Shown one piece after another: positions 36,483 through 44,845 of a DNA stretch of 64,000 nt. Position 1 is the first letter of the stretch, and every line of letters begins with the position of its first letter. The stretch comes from an uncultured Pelagibacteraceae bacterium (GTDB lineage: Bacteria; Pseudomonadota; Alphaproteobacteria; Pelagibacterales; Pelagibacteraceae). The translations under genes were made by a program, and so were the position numbers. The DNA lies in the NCBI GenBank assembly GCA_902635665.1, contig CACPOX010000001.1, forward strand, positions 82,118-146,117, read 5' to 3'. The notes under the pieces are model-generated. The model ran no database searches. It saw only the letters and a list, made by a program, of their open reading frames with translations, and had not been told where the DNA came from.

Positions 36483-37337
36483 TTATCTATTAATTCCTCT
36501 TAATCTCTCAGATCTTCTTCTTAGTAATTCTGCAGTTACTAAAATTAGAGTAGACATAACTATCAAACATGTTGCCACAGCCATTATGGTTGGACTTAAT
36601 TGTTCTCTTAAACCAACCCACATTTGAATTGGGATAGTGGTATTTTCTAATCCAGCTAAGAATAGTACTACTACTACTTCATCAAATGATGTAACAAATG
36701 CAAATAAAGCACCAGAAATTACACCAGGCATAATAAGTGGTAATGTGATTTTCATAAATGTATTTACTGGATTACTACCTAAGCTTGCAGCTGCTCTAGT
36801 TACACTGTGATCAAAGCCTGACAATGTTGCCGTAACTGTAATTACTACAAATGGAGTTCCTAAGATTATATGAGATAGAACAATTCCTGTATGAGTAGCA
36901 GCTAAGCCAACTTTTGCCATAAAAAAGAAGATTGCCGTACCAGATATAATAAGAGGTACAATCATTGGTGAAATTAATAACGCCATAAAAGCAGCTTTAT
37001 ATGGCATATGCCTACTGCTTAAACCTAGGGCTGCTACTGTTCCAAGAATTGTAGAACCGATTGTTGCAAAGAATGCAATGATTAAACTATTTTTAGTTGC
37101 CAGCCCCCAAGGATTTTTAGTACCGTAGATCATATCTTCATACCATCTTAAAGAGAAACCTTCAGGATCAAGTGCAAGCATCTTAGATGAAAAGTGAATG
37201 TATTGTTCTGCATTAAAAGAAAGTGGCAAGATTACAAACAATGGTGCAATCAAAAAGAAGAACACTAAAAAACAAAAAGTTAAATATGTGTAATGCCATA
37301 TTCTATAGTTTAATGGTGTGTGGTTTGGTAATGCCAT
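36483..37337 (-). CDS. potC: Spermidine/putrescine-type ABC transporter permease 2
   Basis: A 284-residue inner-membrane permease with six hydrophobic helices. The coupling motif is VTRAAASLGSNPVNTFMKITLPLIMPGVISG, the EAA loop of the PotC group, and VTSFDEVVVVLFLAG is also family-typical. It forms the translocation pore with PotB. It starts 2 bases after potB stops and ends the potADBC cluster. Substrate is inferred from the binding protein and neighbouring guanidino/polyamine genes. Confidence 0.88.
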   Translation of the reverse strand: MALPNHTPLNYRIWHYTYLTFCFLVFFFLIAPLFVILPLSFNAEQYIHFSSKMLALDPEGFSLRWYEDMIYGTKNPWGLATKNSLIIAFFATIGSTILGTVAALGLSSRHMPYKAAFMALLISPMIVPLIISGTAIFFFMAKVGLAATHTGIVLSHIILGTPFVVITVTATLSGFDHSVTRAAASLGSNPVNTFMKITLPLIMPGVISGALFAFVTSFDEVVVVLFLAGLENTTIPIQMWVGLREQLSPTIMAVATCLIVMSTLILVTAELLRRRSERLRGINR

Positions 37338-37339
37338 AA

Positions 37340-38587
37340 TTATCCTAATTTAATATTATCTATGCCAACTAATTTATTATAAACCCAGTATATAGCCAAC
37401 ACTCCTACTAATAGCATTGTTCCAAGAGCAGATGCAAAAGCCCAGTCTAGTGAACTTTTCATGTGATAAGCTATATTATTACTAATTAAAGATCCGCTTG
37501 CTCCACCCACTAAAGCTGGGGTGATATAGTAACCAATTGCCAAAATAAATACTAGCAAACTTCCTGCACCAATTCCTGGGATTGTTAAAGGAAAATAAAT
37601 TTTAATAAATGAAACCAATGGGGTTCCTCCCAATGATTTTCCAGCTCTCATTAAACTTGGAGAGATTGTTTTCATAACGCTGTAGAGTGGTAGAACCATA
37701 AATGGGAGTAGAATTTGTGTCATTGCAACAAATGTACCAATTACATTATACATTAATTCTGGCCTGTTATCGTCTGCGGCCCAACCCAACCAAACAATTA
37801 AATCATTAATTGGTCCTTGTTGTTGAAGTAATACCATCCAACTTGATGTTCTAACCAAAAGTGAAGTCCAAAAAGGTAGCAGTACACAAATCATCAGCAA
37901 ATTGCTGTATTTCATTGGTAAAGTTGCTAACAAATGTGCAATTGGATAAGCAAGAATAAAACAGAAAATTGTAACCCAAAAAGCTACATTTATTGTTCTC
38001 AGCCAAAGTGTTTTATAAATACGTCTATCTTCATCTTGCTGAATAATATTTCTTTGTTCATCAAATTTTAAATCTACCCCTTTTAAATATTTAGCATAAG
38101 ACCATTTGGGAGCAGTATTTTTTAAAGCAACCAAATATTCAGATTGGCCCCATCTTTTGTGAATTTTAATAAACTGTTCTTTGTAATTACCCTCTTCAAG
38201 TTTATCTATTTTTCTTATTGTTTTTTTTATTAAGCTACTGAAGCCTGATTTTTCATAATTTAATCGTGCTATGATTTTTCCAAAGGTTTTATTCTTTTTC
38301 AATAAACTCAGGTCTTCATAAAGTCCTTCGTATACAGGCTCATCTGGCAAGTCTTTTCCGTCCCATTTTTCCATTGCAACAAATGTTTTAGGTAGCATTT
38401 TGGTGATCATTCGATCATCAACACTTCTAAATAACATATCGCCAATTGGAAATATGTAGATAATTAAAATAAATAAAAATAATGGAGCTACAAGCAAAAC
38501 TGCTTTTAATTTATTTTTACGCTCAGCCTTTTTAAGACTTTCCTCTAAGGGTATTCCGTCTGATGATAAAATTTTTTCTTGGCTCAT
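37340..38587 (-). CDS. potB: Spermidine/putrescine-type ABC transporter permease 1 with long inserted loop
   Basis: A permease of 415 residues, over 100 longer than usual for PotB. The first helix (LKAVLLVAPLFLFILIIYIFPIGDML) is followed by a hydrophilic stretch from about residue 57 to 200 rich in charged residues (KKNKTFGKIIARLNYEKSGF..., GDKKIDKLEEGNYKEQF-type segments) before the second helix (NVAFWVTIFCFILAYPIAHLLATLP). The coupling loop is LMRAGKSLGGTPLVSFIKIYFPLTIPGIGAG. The insert would lie in the periplasm, where it might contact the binding protein. Similar long forms occur in polyamine/opine-type transporters of alphaproteobacteria. Confidence 0.87.
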   Translation of the reverse strand: MSQEKILSSDGIPLEESLKKAERKNKLKAVLLVAPLFLFILIIYIFPIGDMLFRSVDDRMITKMLPKTFVAMEKWDGKDLPDEPVYEGLYEDLSLLKKNKTFGKIIARLNYEKSGFSSLIKKTIRKIDKLEEGNYKEQFIKIHKRWGQSEYLVALKNTAPKWSYAKYLKGVDLKFDEQRNIIQQDEDRRIYKTLWLRTINVAFWVTIFCFILAYPIAHLLATLPMKYSNLLMICVLLPFWTSLLVRTSSWMVLLQQQGPINDLIVWLGWAADDNRPELMYNVIGTFVAMTQILLPFMVLPLYSVMKTISPSLMRAGKSLGGTPLVSFIKIYFPLTIPGIGAGSLLVFILAIGYYITPALVGGASGSLISNNIAYHMKSSLDWAFASALGTMLLVGVLAIYWVYNKLVGIDNIKLG

Positions 38588-38592
38588 AATAA

Positions 38593-38622
38593 AAAAGGGC
38601 AGTTAAACATAACTGCCCTTTT
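38593..38622 (-). terminator. Intrinsic terminator between potD and potB
   Basis: A 12-bp stem AAAAGGGCAGTT / AACTGCCCTTTT with loop AAACAT. Read on the minus strand it ends in TTTTTT. It lies downstream of the binding-protein stop and just upstream of potB, so it should limit permease transcription relative to potD. Confidence 0.88.
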
Positions 38623-38656
38623 AATATATTATAAAATACTATTCTATAAAACTAAA

Positions 38657-39784
38657 TTATAGACTAGCTTTCATTGCTTCCCACTTCTCATTAATCTCAT
38701 CCTGGTTGTCTGCCCAGTAATCAGGGTTCATAAGAATGTGGCTTTTTAAGTTAGCTGGTGCTGTTGGCATATGTGGTACCATGTTTGTTTTACCATCTTT
38801 AAACCAAGGCTCTCCTGCTTCCATAATTGCAATTGAAGATTTTCTCCAAGGAGCGTAAGCAATGTATTTAGCACTTCCTGCTAAACCTTCTGTACTTGTC
38901 ATTTCTGCAAGTACTTTCATTGCATCACCACTAGCATAATTTGGACCATCTTTAACTAAAGCAAAATATTCATAGTCTAGAATTTGTGCATCCCAAACTT
39001 GAACAAGTGGAGTTCCTTCCATTTGCGCGTTAAAGAATCTACCATTCCAACCAGTAGCCATTACTACTTCACCATTAGCTAATAGTTCTGGCGGTTGAGC
39101 TCCAGCATTCCAGAATACACATCCACCATTTGGATCTGTGCATAGTGCTTTGATTTTATTTAATGCTCTATCAATACCAGCACCTTCCATTTTTCTGTAA
39201 AGTAAGTCTCCACCAGCTTGCGAACCACTAGCTTTTACTCCATCAGCAACCAATGCGATCTCTAAGTTAGACATAGCACCTTTGTAGATTGCTCTTTTTC
39301 CTGGAAATTTTTTAGTATTAAAGAAGTCTTTGATTGTTTTTGGTTTTGTATCACCAATTGTTGAATCATTATAAGCAAAGTTCCAAGAGTACAGAATGTT
39401 TCCAACTGCACATTTAGAGGGCATGCCAGTAAAGAAGTCTTGGCTTGCAGGTGTTCCATCTGGAGCCGGCAAGAAATCTTTATCAAAATCAAATTCGTGG
39501 AAAATACCTTCGTCACATCCAATAATTGTATCTTTTGCATACACATCCATGATGTCCCAAGTAATTTTTCCAGCTTCTTTTTGAGCTTTAATTTCTGATA
39601 ATCCACCAGTGTAGTCTACCCAATTAACCGGTATACCTAACTTTTTAGCAGTTGGATCACCATAACCCAATTTTTGTGACTCTGTGTAAGCTCCACCCCA
39701 AGACACTACAGTTACTGCAAATGCTGAAGTTGTTACAGAAAGTACAAAAGAAAGAGCAAGTAATAATTTACTTAATTTTTTCAT
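38657..39784 (-). CDS. potD: Polyamine-type ABC transporter substrate-binding protein
   Basis: A 375-residue periplasmic binding protein. The signal peptide is MKKLSKLLLALSFVLSVTTSAFA, and the mature protein starts VTVVSWGGAYTESQKLGYGDPTAKKLG, the PotD/PotF-like cluster pattern. Other segments: GKITWDIMDVYAKDTIIGCDEG and GEVVMATGWNGRFFNAQ. The group covers putrescine, spermidine, opines and similar cations, and this sequence lacks an obvious substrate signature. SD AGGAG precedes ATG. The 134-bp leader after potA contains a palindrome, so the gene may be transcribed separately and strongly. Confidence 0.87.
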   Translation of the reverse strand: MKKLSKLLLALSFVLSVTTSAFAVTVVSWGGAYTESQKLGYGDPTAKKLGIPVNWVDYTGGLSEIKAQKEAGKITWDIMDVYAKDTIIGCDEGIFHEFDFDKDFLPAPDGTPASQDFFTGMPSKCAVGNILYSWNFAYNDSTIGDTKPKTIKDFFNTKKFPGKRAIYKGAMSNLEIALVADGVKASGSQAGGDLLYRKMEGAGIDRALNKIKALCTDPNGGCVFWNAGAQPPELLANGEVVMATGWNGRFFNAQMEGTPLVQVWDAQILDYEYFALVKDGPNYASGDAMKVLAEMTSTEGLAGSAKYIAYAPWRKSSIAIMEAGEPWFKDGKTNMVPHMPTAPANLKSHILMNPDYWADNQDEINEKWEAMKASL

Positions 39785-39798
39785 TTATTCTCCTATAT

Positions 39799-39810
39799 AA
39801 CGTTAACGTT
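39799..39810. promoter_or_regulatory. 12-bp palindrome upstream of potD
   Basis: AACGTTAACGTT is a perfect palindrome about 15 bases upstream of the potD start. An overlapping 10-mer, ATAACGTTAA, recurs upstream of ugpB at 52938-52947. It could be a regulatory site; chance is not excluded. Confidence 0.3.
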
Positions 39811-39918
39811 TTTTTTTTATAAAATGAAAGTAAAACAATATAGCAAAGCTTAGTCAACAGCTGATTCCAGGCAATTTAGCTTGTTGTTTATTCAGTTTTT
39901 TATTAAAATTATTGATTA

Positions 39919-41004
39919 CTATTTTGGATCTAAAGCTCTACAGTCAACACTATTCCAGCCAATTTTAATTTCTTTTCCCTCTTTAATATCCATTCTGTTT
40001 GAACTATTTGGGACTTTAAGAATGAAATCCTTATTGCCTAATAAATCTACTCTTAATCTAGTATGATCACCGTGGTATATTACTTCTTCAATTTTTCCCT
40101 TATGATTGTTGTCCATATCTCTTTCTGGATCAATAATTGCTCTCTCTGGTCTTAAAGATACTGTAGTTTTGTCTCCTTTAGATTTTGCAACAATTGGATT
40201 AGCCATAATGTCTATCCCTGAATTTAATTTCACTTTACATTTATCTCCTGAAACATCTATTACTTCTCCACCAAATGTATTATTTTCTCCAATAAATTCT
40301 GCTACAAATGAATTTACAGGTCTTTCATATAATTCATCAGGGCTTGAAAGTTGTTGAACTTTTCCATCATTAAAGACTGCAATTCTATTTGACATTGTTA
40401 AAGCTTCGGTTTGATCATGAGTTACATATACCACTGTAACGCCAATATTCTCATGAATATGTTTAATTTCATACTGCATACTTTCTCTTAAATTTTTATC
40501 CAAGGCTCCCAGAGGCTCGTCCATAAGTACAAGTTTCGGATCGAATACAAGAGATCTTGCAACAGCTACTCTTTGTTGTTGACCACCAGATAATTGCATA
40601 GGCATTCTAGCTTCAAAACCTTGTAATGAAACCATAGACAAAGCTTTATCAACTTTCTTATCAGCTTCATCTTTCGGAATTTTTCTTACTCTTAAAGGAA
40701 ATGCTAAATTTTCATAAACAGTCATATGAGGAAACAGAGCATAATTTTGAAAGACCATACCAATACCTCTTTTATGAGGTGGAATATCTGAAATAACATT
40801 ATTATCTAAATATATTTGTCCATTAGTTGGTGTCTCGAAACCAGCCAACATCATTAAACAAGTTGTTTTACCAGAACCAGATGGTCCAAGCATTGTAACA
40901 AATTCACCCTCTTCAATATCTAAATTTAGTCCTTTGACGACCAGCTGCTTACCATCATAACTTTTATCAACATTTTCAAATCTTACAAAGTGATCATTAG
41001 ACAT
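39919..41004 (-). CDS. potA: Polyamine-type ABC transporter ATP-binding protein
   Basis: A 361-residue ATPase. Walker A GPSGSGKTT, Q-loop MVFQNYALFPHMTV, signature MQLSGGQQQRVAVARSLV, Walker B LVLMDEPLGALDKNLRES and switch VTHDQTEALTMSNRIAVF. The C-terminal TOBE-type domain (FIGENNTFGGEVIDV, SLRPERAIIDPE) is as expected for PotA. It is the first gene of the potA-potD-potB-potC cluster and lies 39 bases downstream of the doeA stop on the same strand, so it could be read with the ectoine-like genes. Confidence 0.92.
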   Translation of the reverse strand: MSNDHFVRFENVDKSYDGKQLVVKGLNLDIEEGEFVTMLGPSGSGKTTCLMMLAGFETPTNGQIYLDNNVISDIPPHKRGIGMVFQNYALFPHMTVYENLAFPLRVRKIPKDEADKKVDKALSMVSLQGFEARMPMQLSGGQQQRVAVARSLVFDPKLVLMDEPLGALDKNLRESMQYEIKHIHENIGVTVVYVTHDQTEALTMSNRIAVFNDGKVQQLSSPDELYERPVNSFVAEFIGENNTFGGEVIDVSGDKCKVKLNSGIDIMANPIVAKSKGDKTTVSLRPERAIIDPERDMDNNHKGKIEEVIYHGDHTRLRVDLLGNKDFILKVPNSSNRMDIKEGKEIKIGWNSVDCRALDPK

Positions 41005-41043
41005 ACGACTTTAAAACATTTGTTAGATTGATAATCAAGCAAT

Positions 41044-42210
41044 TTATTTAATGTATAATTCTTTACTCATATTGCAAAATAACTCACTACCATTTTCAGT
41101 TACTCTTATTGCTTCAGAAGCTTCAACACCCCAATCTCCAAATTGCATAACAGCAATCATATGAAAACATACGTTGGGCTCTAAAATTGTCATATCTCCT
41201 TTGTATATATTAAGTGTATGTTCACCCCAATCAGGTGGATAGCCAATTCCAATTGAGTAACCTGTTCTAGACCTTTTTTCTATTCTATATTTATCTAAAA
41301 TTTTCCAAAATGCTTGAGCAACATCATCTGCAGTATTCCCTGGTTTGATAGCACTTATACCTGCATTTAAAGCTTCGATAGTTTTATTCATGGTATCAAT
41401 TTTTAACTGATTTGGTTTACCAAGAAGCACTGTTCTTGCCATTGGAGCATGATATCTCTTATATACTCCAGAAAGTTCTATAATTGTAGCTTCTCCTTCA
41501 ACAAATTTTTCTTGAGTTGCAGTTAAATGAGAAGCTGAAGTACCTTTACCAGTAGGAAGAAGTGTAGCAATACTCGAATATTCTCCTCCAAATTCCTCTG
41601 TTCCATAAAATAAAGTTTTTTGAATTTCTCCTACAGCATCGCATTGTCTAACACCTGGTTTGATAACATCTATTGCCGTTTTCATTCCTCGTTCTGAAAT
41701 TTTAGCTGCAGATTTCATAAATCCTATTTCAGCATCAGATTTTACTAATCTTGCCCAATTAACTAAACGATCACTGTCTTTAATTTTTGCATTTGGTAGA
41801 CCTTGCTTAATTTTTTCATAACAGTATGCTGTAAAATAATGAGCATCCATTTCTAAACCAATAGTTAATCTATCCCACTTTCTCTCCTTAATAATTTCAA
41901 CGAGGTTGTCGTAGGGATGTTTTGGCCATGTATGAATATATTCTTCATCGTAAACTAATATATTCTCGTGCTTTAAATATGTTTTAATGTAAGCTCCACC
42001 AGCATCTTGAGCTCTCACAAAACATAATGGTTCTTCAGCATTGACATGAACAATAGCGCATTGAGCGTAATAAAAAGACCAGGCATCATAACCAGTTAAG
42101 TAATTCATATTGTTTGTATCATGTGAAATTAAGAGTTCGATGCCTTTTTCTTGCATCATTTTTTGAACTTTTTTTAATCTTTGTTTGTATTCTTCTTTAG
42201 TGAACAGCAT
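41044..42210 (-). CDS. doeA: Ectoine hydrolase (M24 peptidase fold)
   Basis: A 388-residue creatinase/aminopeptidase-P-like protein. It closely follows the DoeA/EutD pattern: DTNNMNYLTGYDAWSFYYAQ near the N-terminus, GLEMDAHYFTAYCYEKI, and the C-terminal RTGYSIGIGYPPDWGEHTLNIYKGDMTILEPNVCFHMIAVMQFGDWGVEASEAIRVTENG. DoeA opens the ectoine ring to N-acetyl-diaminobutyrates. It is coupled by a one-base overlap with the EutA-like gene, a pairing known from ectoine-utilisation operons. A generic Xaa-Pro peptidase is the alternative. The deacetylase DoeB was not found in this window. Confidence 0.78.
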   Translation of the reverse strand: MLFTKEEYKQRLKKVQKMMQEKGIELLISHDTNNMNYLTGYDAWSFYYAQCAIVHVNAEEPLCFVRAQDAGGAYIKTYLKHENILVYDEEYIHTWPKHPYDNLVEIIKERKWDRLTIGLEMDAHYFTAYCYEKIKQGLPNAKIKDSDRLVNWARLVKSDAEIGFMKSAAKISERGMKTAIDVIKPGVRQCDAVGEIQKTLFYGTEEFGGEYSSIATLLPTGKGTSASHLTATQEKFVEGEATIIELSGVYKRYHAPMARTVLLGKPNQLKIDTMNKTIEALNAGISAIKPGNTADDVAQAFWKILDKYRIEKRSRTGYSIGIGYPPDWGEHTLNIYKGDMTILEPNVCFHMIAVMQFGDWGVEASEAIRVTENGSELFCNMSKELYIK

Positions 42211-42956
42211 TAATTTACCTGAAATAACTTTCCAAACCCTTGAACCGAATTATTTTTTTTAATTTTAGTAAGTGTATCCCAGATTAAAGCCTGATTGCTT
42301 GATAAGACAACTGTATTTAATTTTTTTTCTAGTTTATCAATAATTTCTAAAACTGGTAAAGCTGTGCAAGATACAAATAGAGCATCAGCACCATTTAAAT
42401 CTATTTTAGATAAAACATCGAATAAATAATCTTGATCTACTTTGCCAATATCGTAATCATCTTGAATATCAAAGTATGAATTTGAAGAAACTTCAAAACC
42501 TTCACTTTTAAAGTAATCTAAAACATCATCATTTAATTTTTTGATATACGGCGTAAAAATTGAAACTTTATTAATATTTAATTTTTTTAATGCTTTAATT
42601 GCTGCAGTGCTTGGAGTTGAAACTTCTGCCATTGGTTTTGCAACTTTAACTTTTTGCTCTATTGAGTCATGTCCAGCAGCAATAGTTCCAGAGGTACATC
42701 CGTAAACAACACAATCCAAATCTTGATCAGGCAAGATATCTTTTGTTACATCGGTTACTTTATTAGACATTTTAATAAGATTTTCTTTCGTTAGAGGGTT
42801 GTAGCACTCAATTCGATTTACAAAAAAATCTATTTTTTTATCCTTGATTACATTAATAAAATCTTTTTCAATCATAAAATCACTAGCTAAAGCAATTAAG
42901 CCTACTCTTGGATTTGATCTGCCTATAAATTTAGGATCTATTTTTGTTGAAATCAT
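42210..42956 (-). CDS. eutA: EutA-like Asp/Glu racemase-superfamily protein
   Basis: A 248-residue protein of the Asp/Glu/hydantoin racemase-maleate isomerase superfamily. It has both catalytic-type cysteine loops: VVYGCTSGTIAAGHDSIEQ and ALFVSCTALPVLEII. EutA proteins accompany ectoine hydrolase in several proteobacterial operons, with an unclear, possibly isomerising, role. Maleate cis-trans isomerase or arylmalonate decarboxylase are family alternatives. The coupling with doeA favours the ectoine reading. Divergent from a DMT transporter, 57 bases apart. Confidence 0.72.
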   Translation of the reverse strand: MISTKIDPKFIGRSNPRVGLIALASDFMIEKDFINVIKDKKIDFFVNRIECYNPLTKENLIKMSNKVTDVTKDILPDQDLDCVVYGCTSGTIAAGHDSIEQKVKVAKPMAEVSTPSTAAIKALKKLNINKVSIFTPYIKKLNDDVLDYFKSEGFEVSSNSYFDIQDDYDIGKVDQDYLFDVLSKIDLNGADALFVSCTALPVLEIIDKLEKKLNTVVLSSNQALIWDTLTKIKKNNSVQGFGKLFQVN

Positions 42957-43013
42957 AATTTAAAAAGTGAATATATCACAAGTTCTTTAATAATCATTAA
43001 TATTAAAATAGGC

Positions 43014-43886
43014 ATGAATATAAAAGATACTTTCGTAGCATCCCTTGTGCCTATTTTTTTAGGCTTCGGTTTTGTAATTGCTAAACCTGCATTTGAGTCT
43101 TTTCCTCCTATTCTTTTAATGGGTATAAGATTTATGTTTGCTGCATCAATATTAATTTGGTGGTTTCCAATTCCAAAAGGATATTTAAAAAGAATATTTA
43201 CTGCATCATTAGTAGCGAATACCCTGCAATATAGCATTACGTATTCTGGCTTAGATTTAATTGATGCGTCTGCAGCTGTTCTTTTGGTTCAAACAGAAGT
43301 TCCGTTTGGAGTTATTTTCGCCTACTTTATTCTTAAAGAAAAACCAACTATTAGAGCTTTGATTGGTATAGCTATAGCGTTTATTGGTGTTTATATTTTA
43401 ACTGGATCTCCTAACTTGGATGGAAAATTTATTGGAATTGGTCTTACAATTTTAGGATCTGCTATATGGGCTCTTGGACAAGTTATGGTTAAACCTTTAA
43501 GTAAAGAAATAAATCCTTTAGCTTTAGTTGCTTGGTTGGCGTTATTCTCTGGACCAATTCTAGTAATGCTATCTGCAATAATTGATGGAGATACAATTAA
43601 TTATTTAACAAATGCAAAAAAAGATCATTGGATTATTGCAATTTATATTGGTTTCATAATGCAACCAATTACTTATGGCTGTTTCTATTATGTTTTAAAA
43701 AACAATCCACTTTATAAAGTTCTTCCAGTTGTCACTATGGGTATCCCACCAACAGGATTATTAGCTGCAATTTTTCTTTTAGGAGAAAAACCAACTCCAG
43801 AATTGTTTATAGGTGGAGCGATAATAATAATAGGTGTTATTTTAATTGTATTTAAAATAAATAAAAAAGAAGAGGAAATAAAATGA
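43014..43886 (+). CDS. EamA/DMT-family transporter
   Basis: A 290-residue inner-membrane protein with about ten hydrophobic helices in two EamA repeats (FVIAKPAFESFPPILLMGIRFMFAA...; LTILGSAIWALGQVMVKPL...). Members move metabolites, often outward, in the drug/metabolite superfamily. It overlaps the next gene by 4 bases (ATGA) and is divergent from eutA. Transport of an ectoine-related intermediate is only a positional guess. Confidence 0.87.
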   Translation: MNIKDTFVASLVPIFLGFGFVIAKPAFESFPPILLMGIRFMFAASILIWWFPIPKGYLKRIFTASLVANTLQYSITYSGLDLIDASAAVLLVQTEVPFGVIFAYFILKEKPTIRALIGIAIAFIGVYILTGSPNLDGKFIGIGLTILGSAIWALGQVMVKPLSKEINPLALVAWLALFSGPILVMLSAIIDGDTINYLTNAKKDHWIIAIYIGFIMQPITYGCFYYVLKNNPLYKVLPVVTMGIPPTGLLAAIFLLGEKPTPELFIGGAIIIIGVILIVFKINKKEEEIK

Positions 43887-44824
43887 AAATAGGTTTTATT
43901 GGATTGGGCAATGTAGGAGGTAAACTAGCTGGGAGCTTAATAAGAAATAATTTTGACGTTACTGTTAGAGATATAGATGAAAATTTAACAAATTCATTTA
44001 AAATGCTTGGAGCTAAAGTTGCAATATCACCAAAACAATTAGCAGAACAATCAGATCTAATTATTACTTCTCTTCCTTCACCAGAAGTTTCCACAGAAGT
44101 TATGGAAAGTGAAGATGGAGTTTTAAATGGTTTGTCAGAAAATAAAATATGGTTAGAAATGAGTACAACAGATGAAAACGAAGTTAAAAGACTTGGAAGT
44201 AAGGTAATATCTAAAAAAGCTATCCCACTAGATGGGCCTGTAAGTGGTGGTTGTCATAGAGCTGCTACAGGTAATATTGCTATATTTGTAGGTGGAGAAA
44301 GAAAAGCTTTTGAAAAAATATTACCTGCATTAGCTGTAATGGGCAGAAAAGTATTACATACTGGTGAATTAGGTAGCGCTTCGGTTCTTAAAGTCATAAC
44401 AAATTATTTGGCATCAGTTCATTTAGTAGCTTTAGGTGAAGCATGGACTGTTGCGAAAAAATCAAATTTAGATCTAACTAAAGCATTTAAAGGTATAGCA
44501 GTTTCATCTGGGAATTCTTTTGTGCATGAAACAGAAAGTCAGGTTATTTTGAATGGCTCTTATAATATTAATTTTACAATGGATCTTGTTTTAAAAGATA
44601 CTAGTTTGTTTGATAATCTGGCTAAGAAATTAAATGCTCATTTAGAGATTTCTCCAAAGATAGTTGAGATATTTAAAGACGGTCAAAAAAAATATGGTTC
44701 AAGAGCATGGTCTTCGATGATTGTAAAAAGAATGGAAGATTTAAATAAAATTGATTTTAGGGCTGAAGGTTTTCCTGATGAGCTTGTGGATAATGAACCA
44801 GAAGAAAAAGGCTATGAAATTTAA
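43883..44824 (+). CDS. 3-hydroxyisobutyrate dehydrogenase-family oxidoreductase
   Basis: A beta-hydroxyacid dehydrogenase of 313 residues. N-terminal NAD(P) motif IGFIGLGNVGGKLAGSLIRN, substrate motif PLDGPVSGGCHRAATGN and the catalytic-Lys segment GSASVLKVITNYLASVHLVALGEAW. Substrates in the family include 3-hydroxyisobutyrate, tartronate semialdehyde and glyoxylate. It sits between a DMT transporter and an aldehyde dehydrogenase, so a hydroxy acid/semialdehyde pair (for example hydroxyisobutyrate to methylmalonate semialdehyde) is plausible. Confidence 0.85.
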   Translation: MKIGFIGLGNVGGKLAGSLIRNNFDVTVRDIDENLTNSFKMLGAKVAISPKQLAEQSDLIITSLPSPEVSTEVMESEDGVLNGLSENKIWLEMSTTDENEVKRLGSKVISKKAIPLDGPVSGGCHRAATGNIAIFVGGERKAFEKILPALAVMGRKVLHTGELGSASVLKVITNYLASVHLVALGEAWTVAKKSNLDLTKAFKGIAVSSGNSFVHETESQVILNGSYNINFTMDLVLKDTSLFDNLAKKLNAHLEISPKIVEIFKDGQKKYGSRAWSSMIVKRMEDLNKIDFRAEGFPDELVDNEPEEKGYEI

Positions 44825-44845
44825 TAAATATGCTAAGATTATTAA

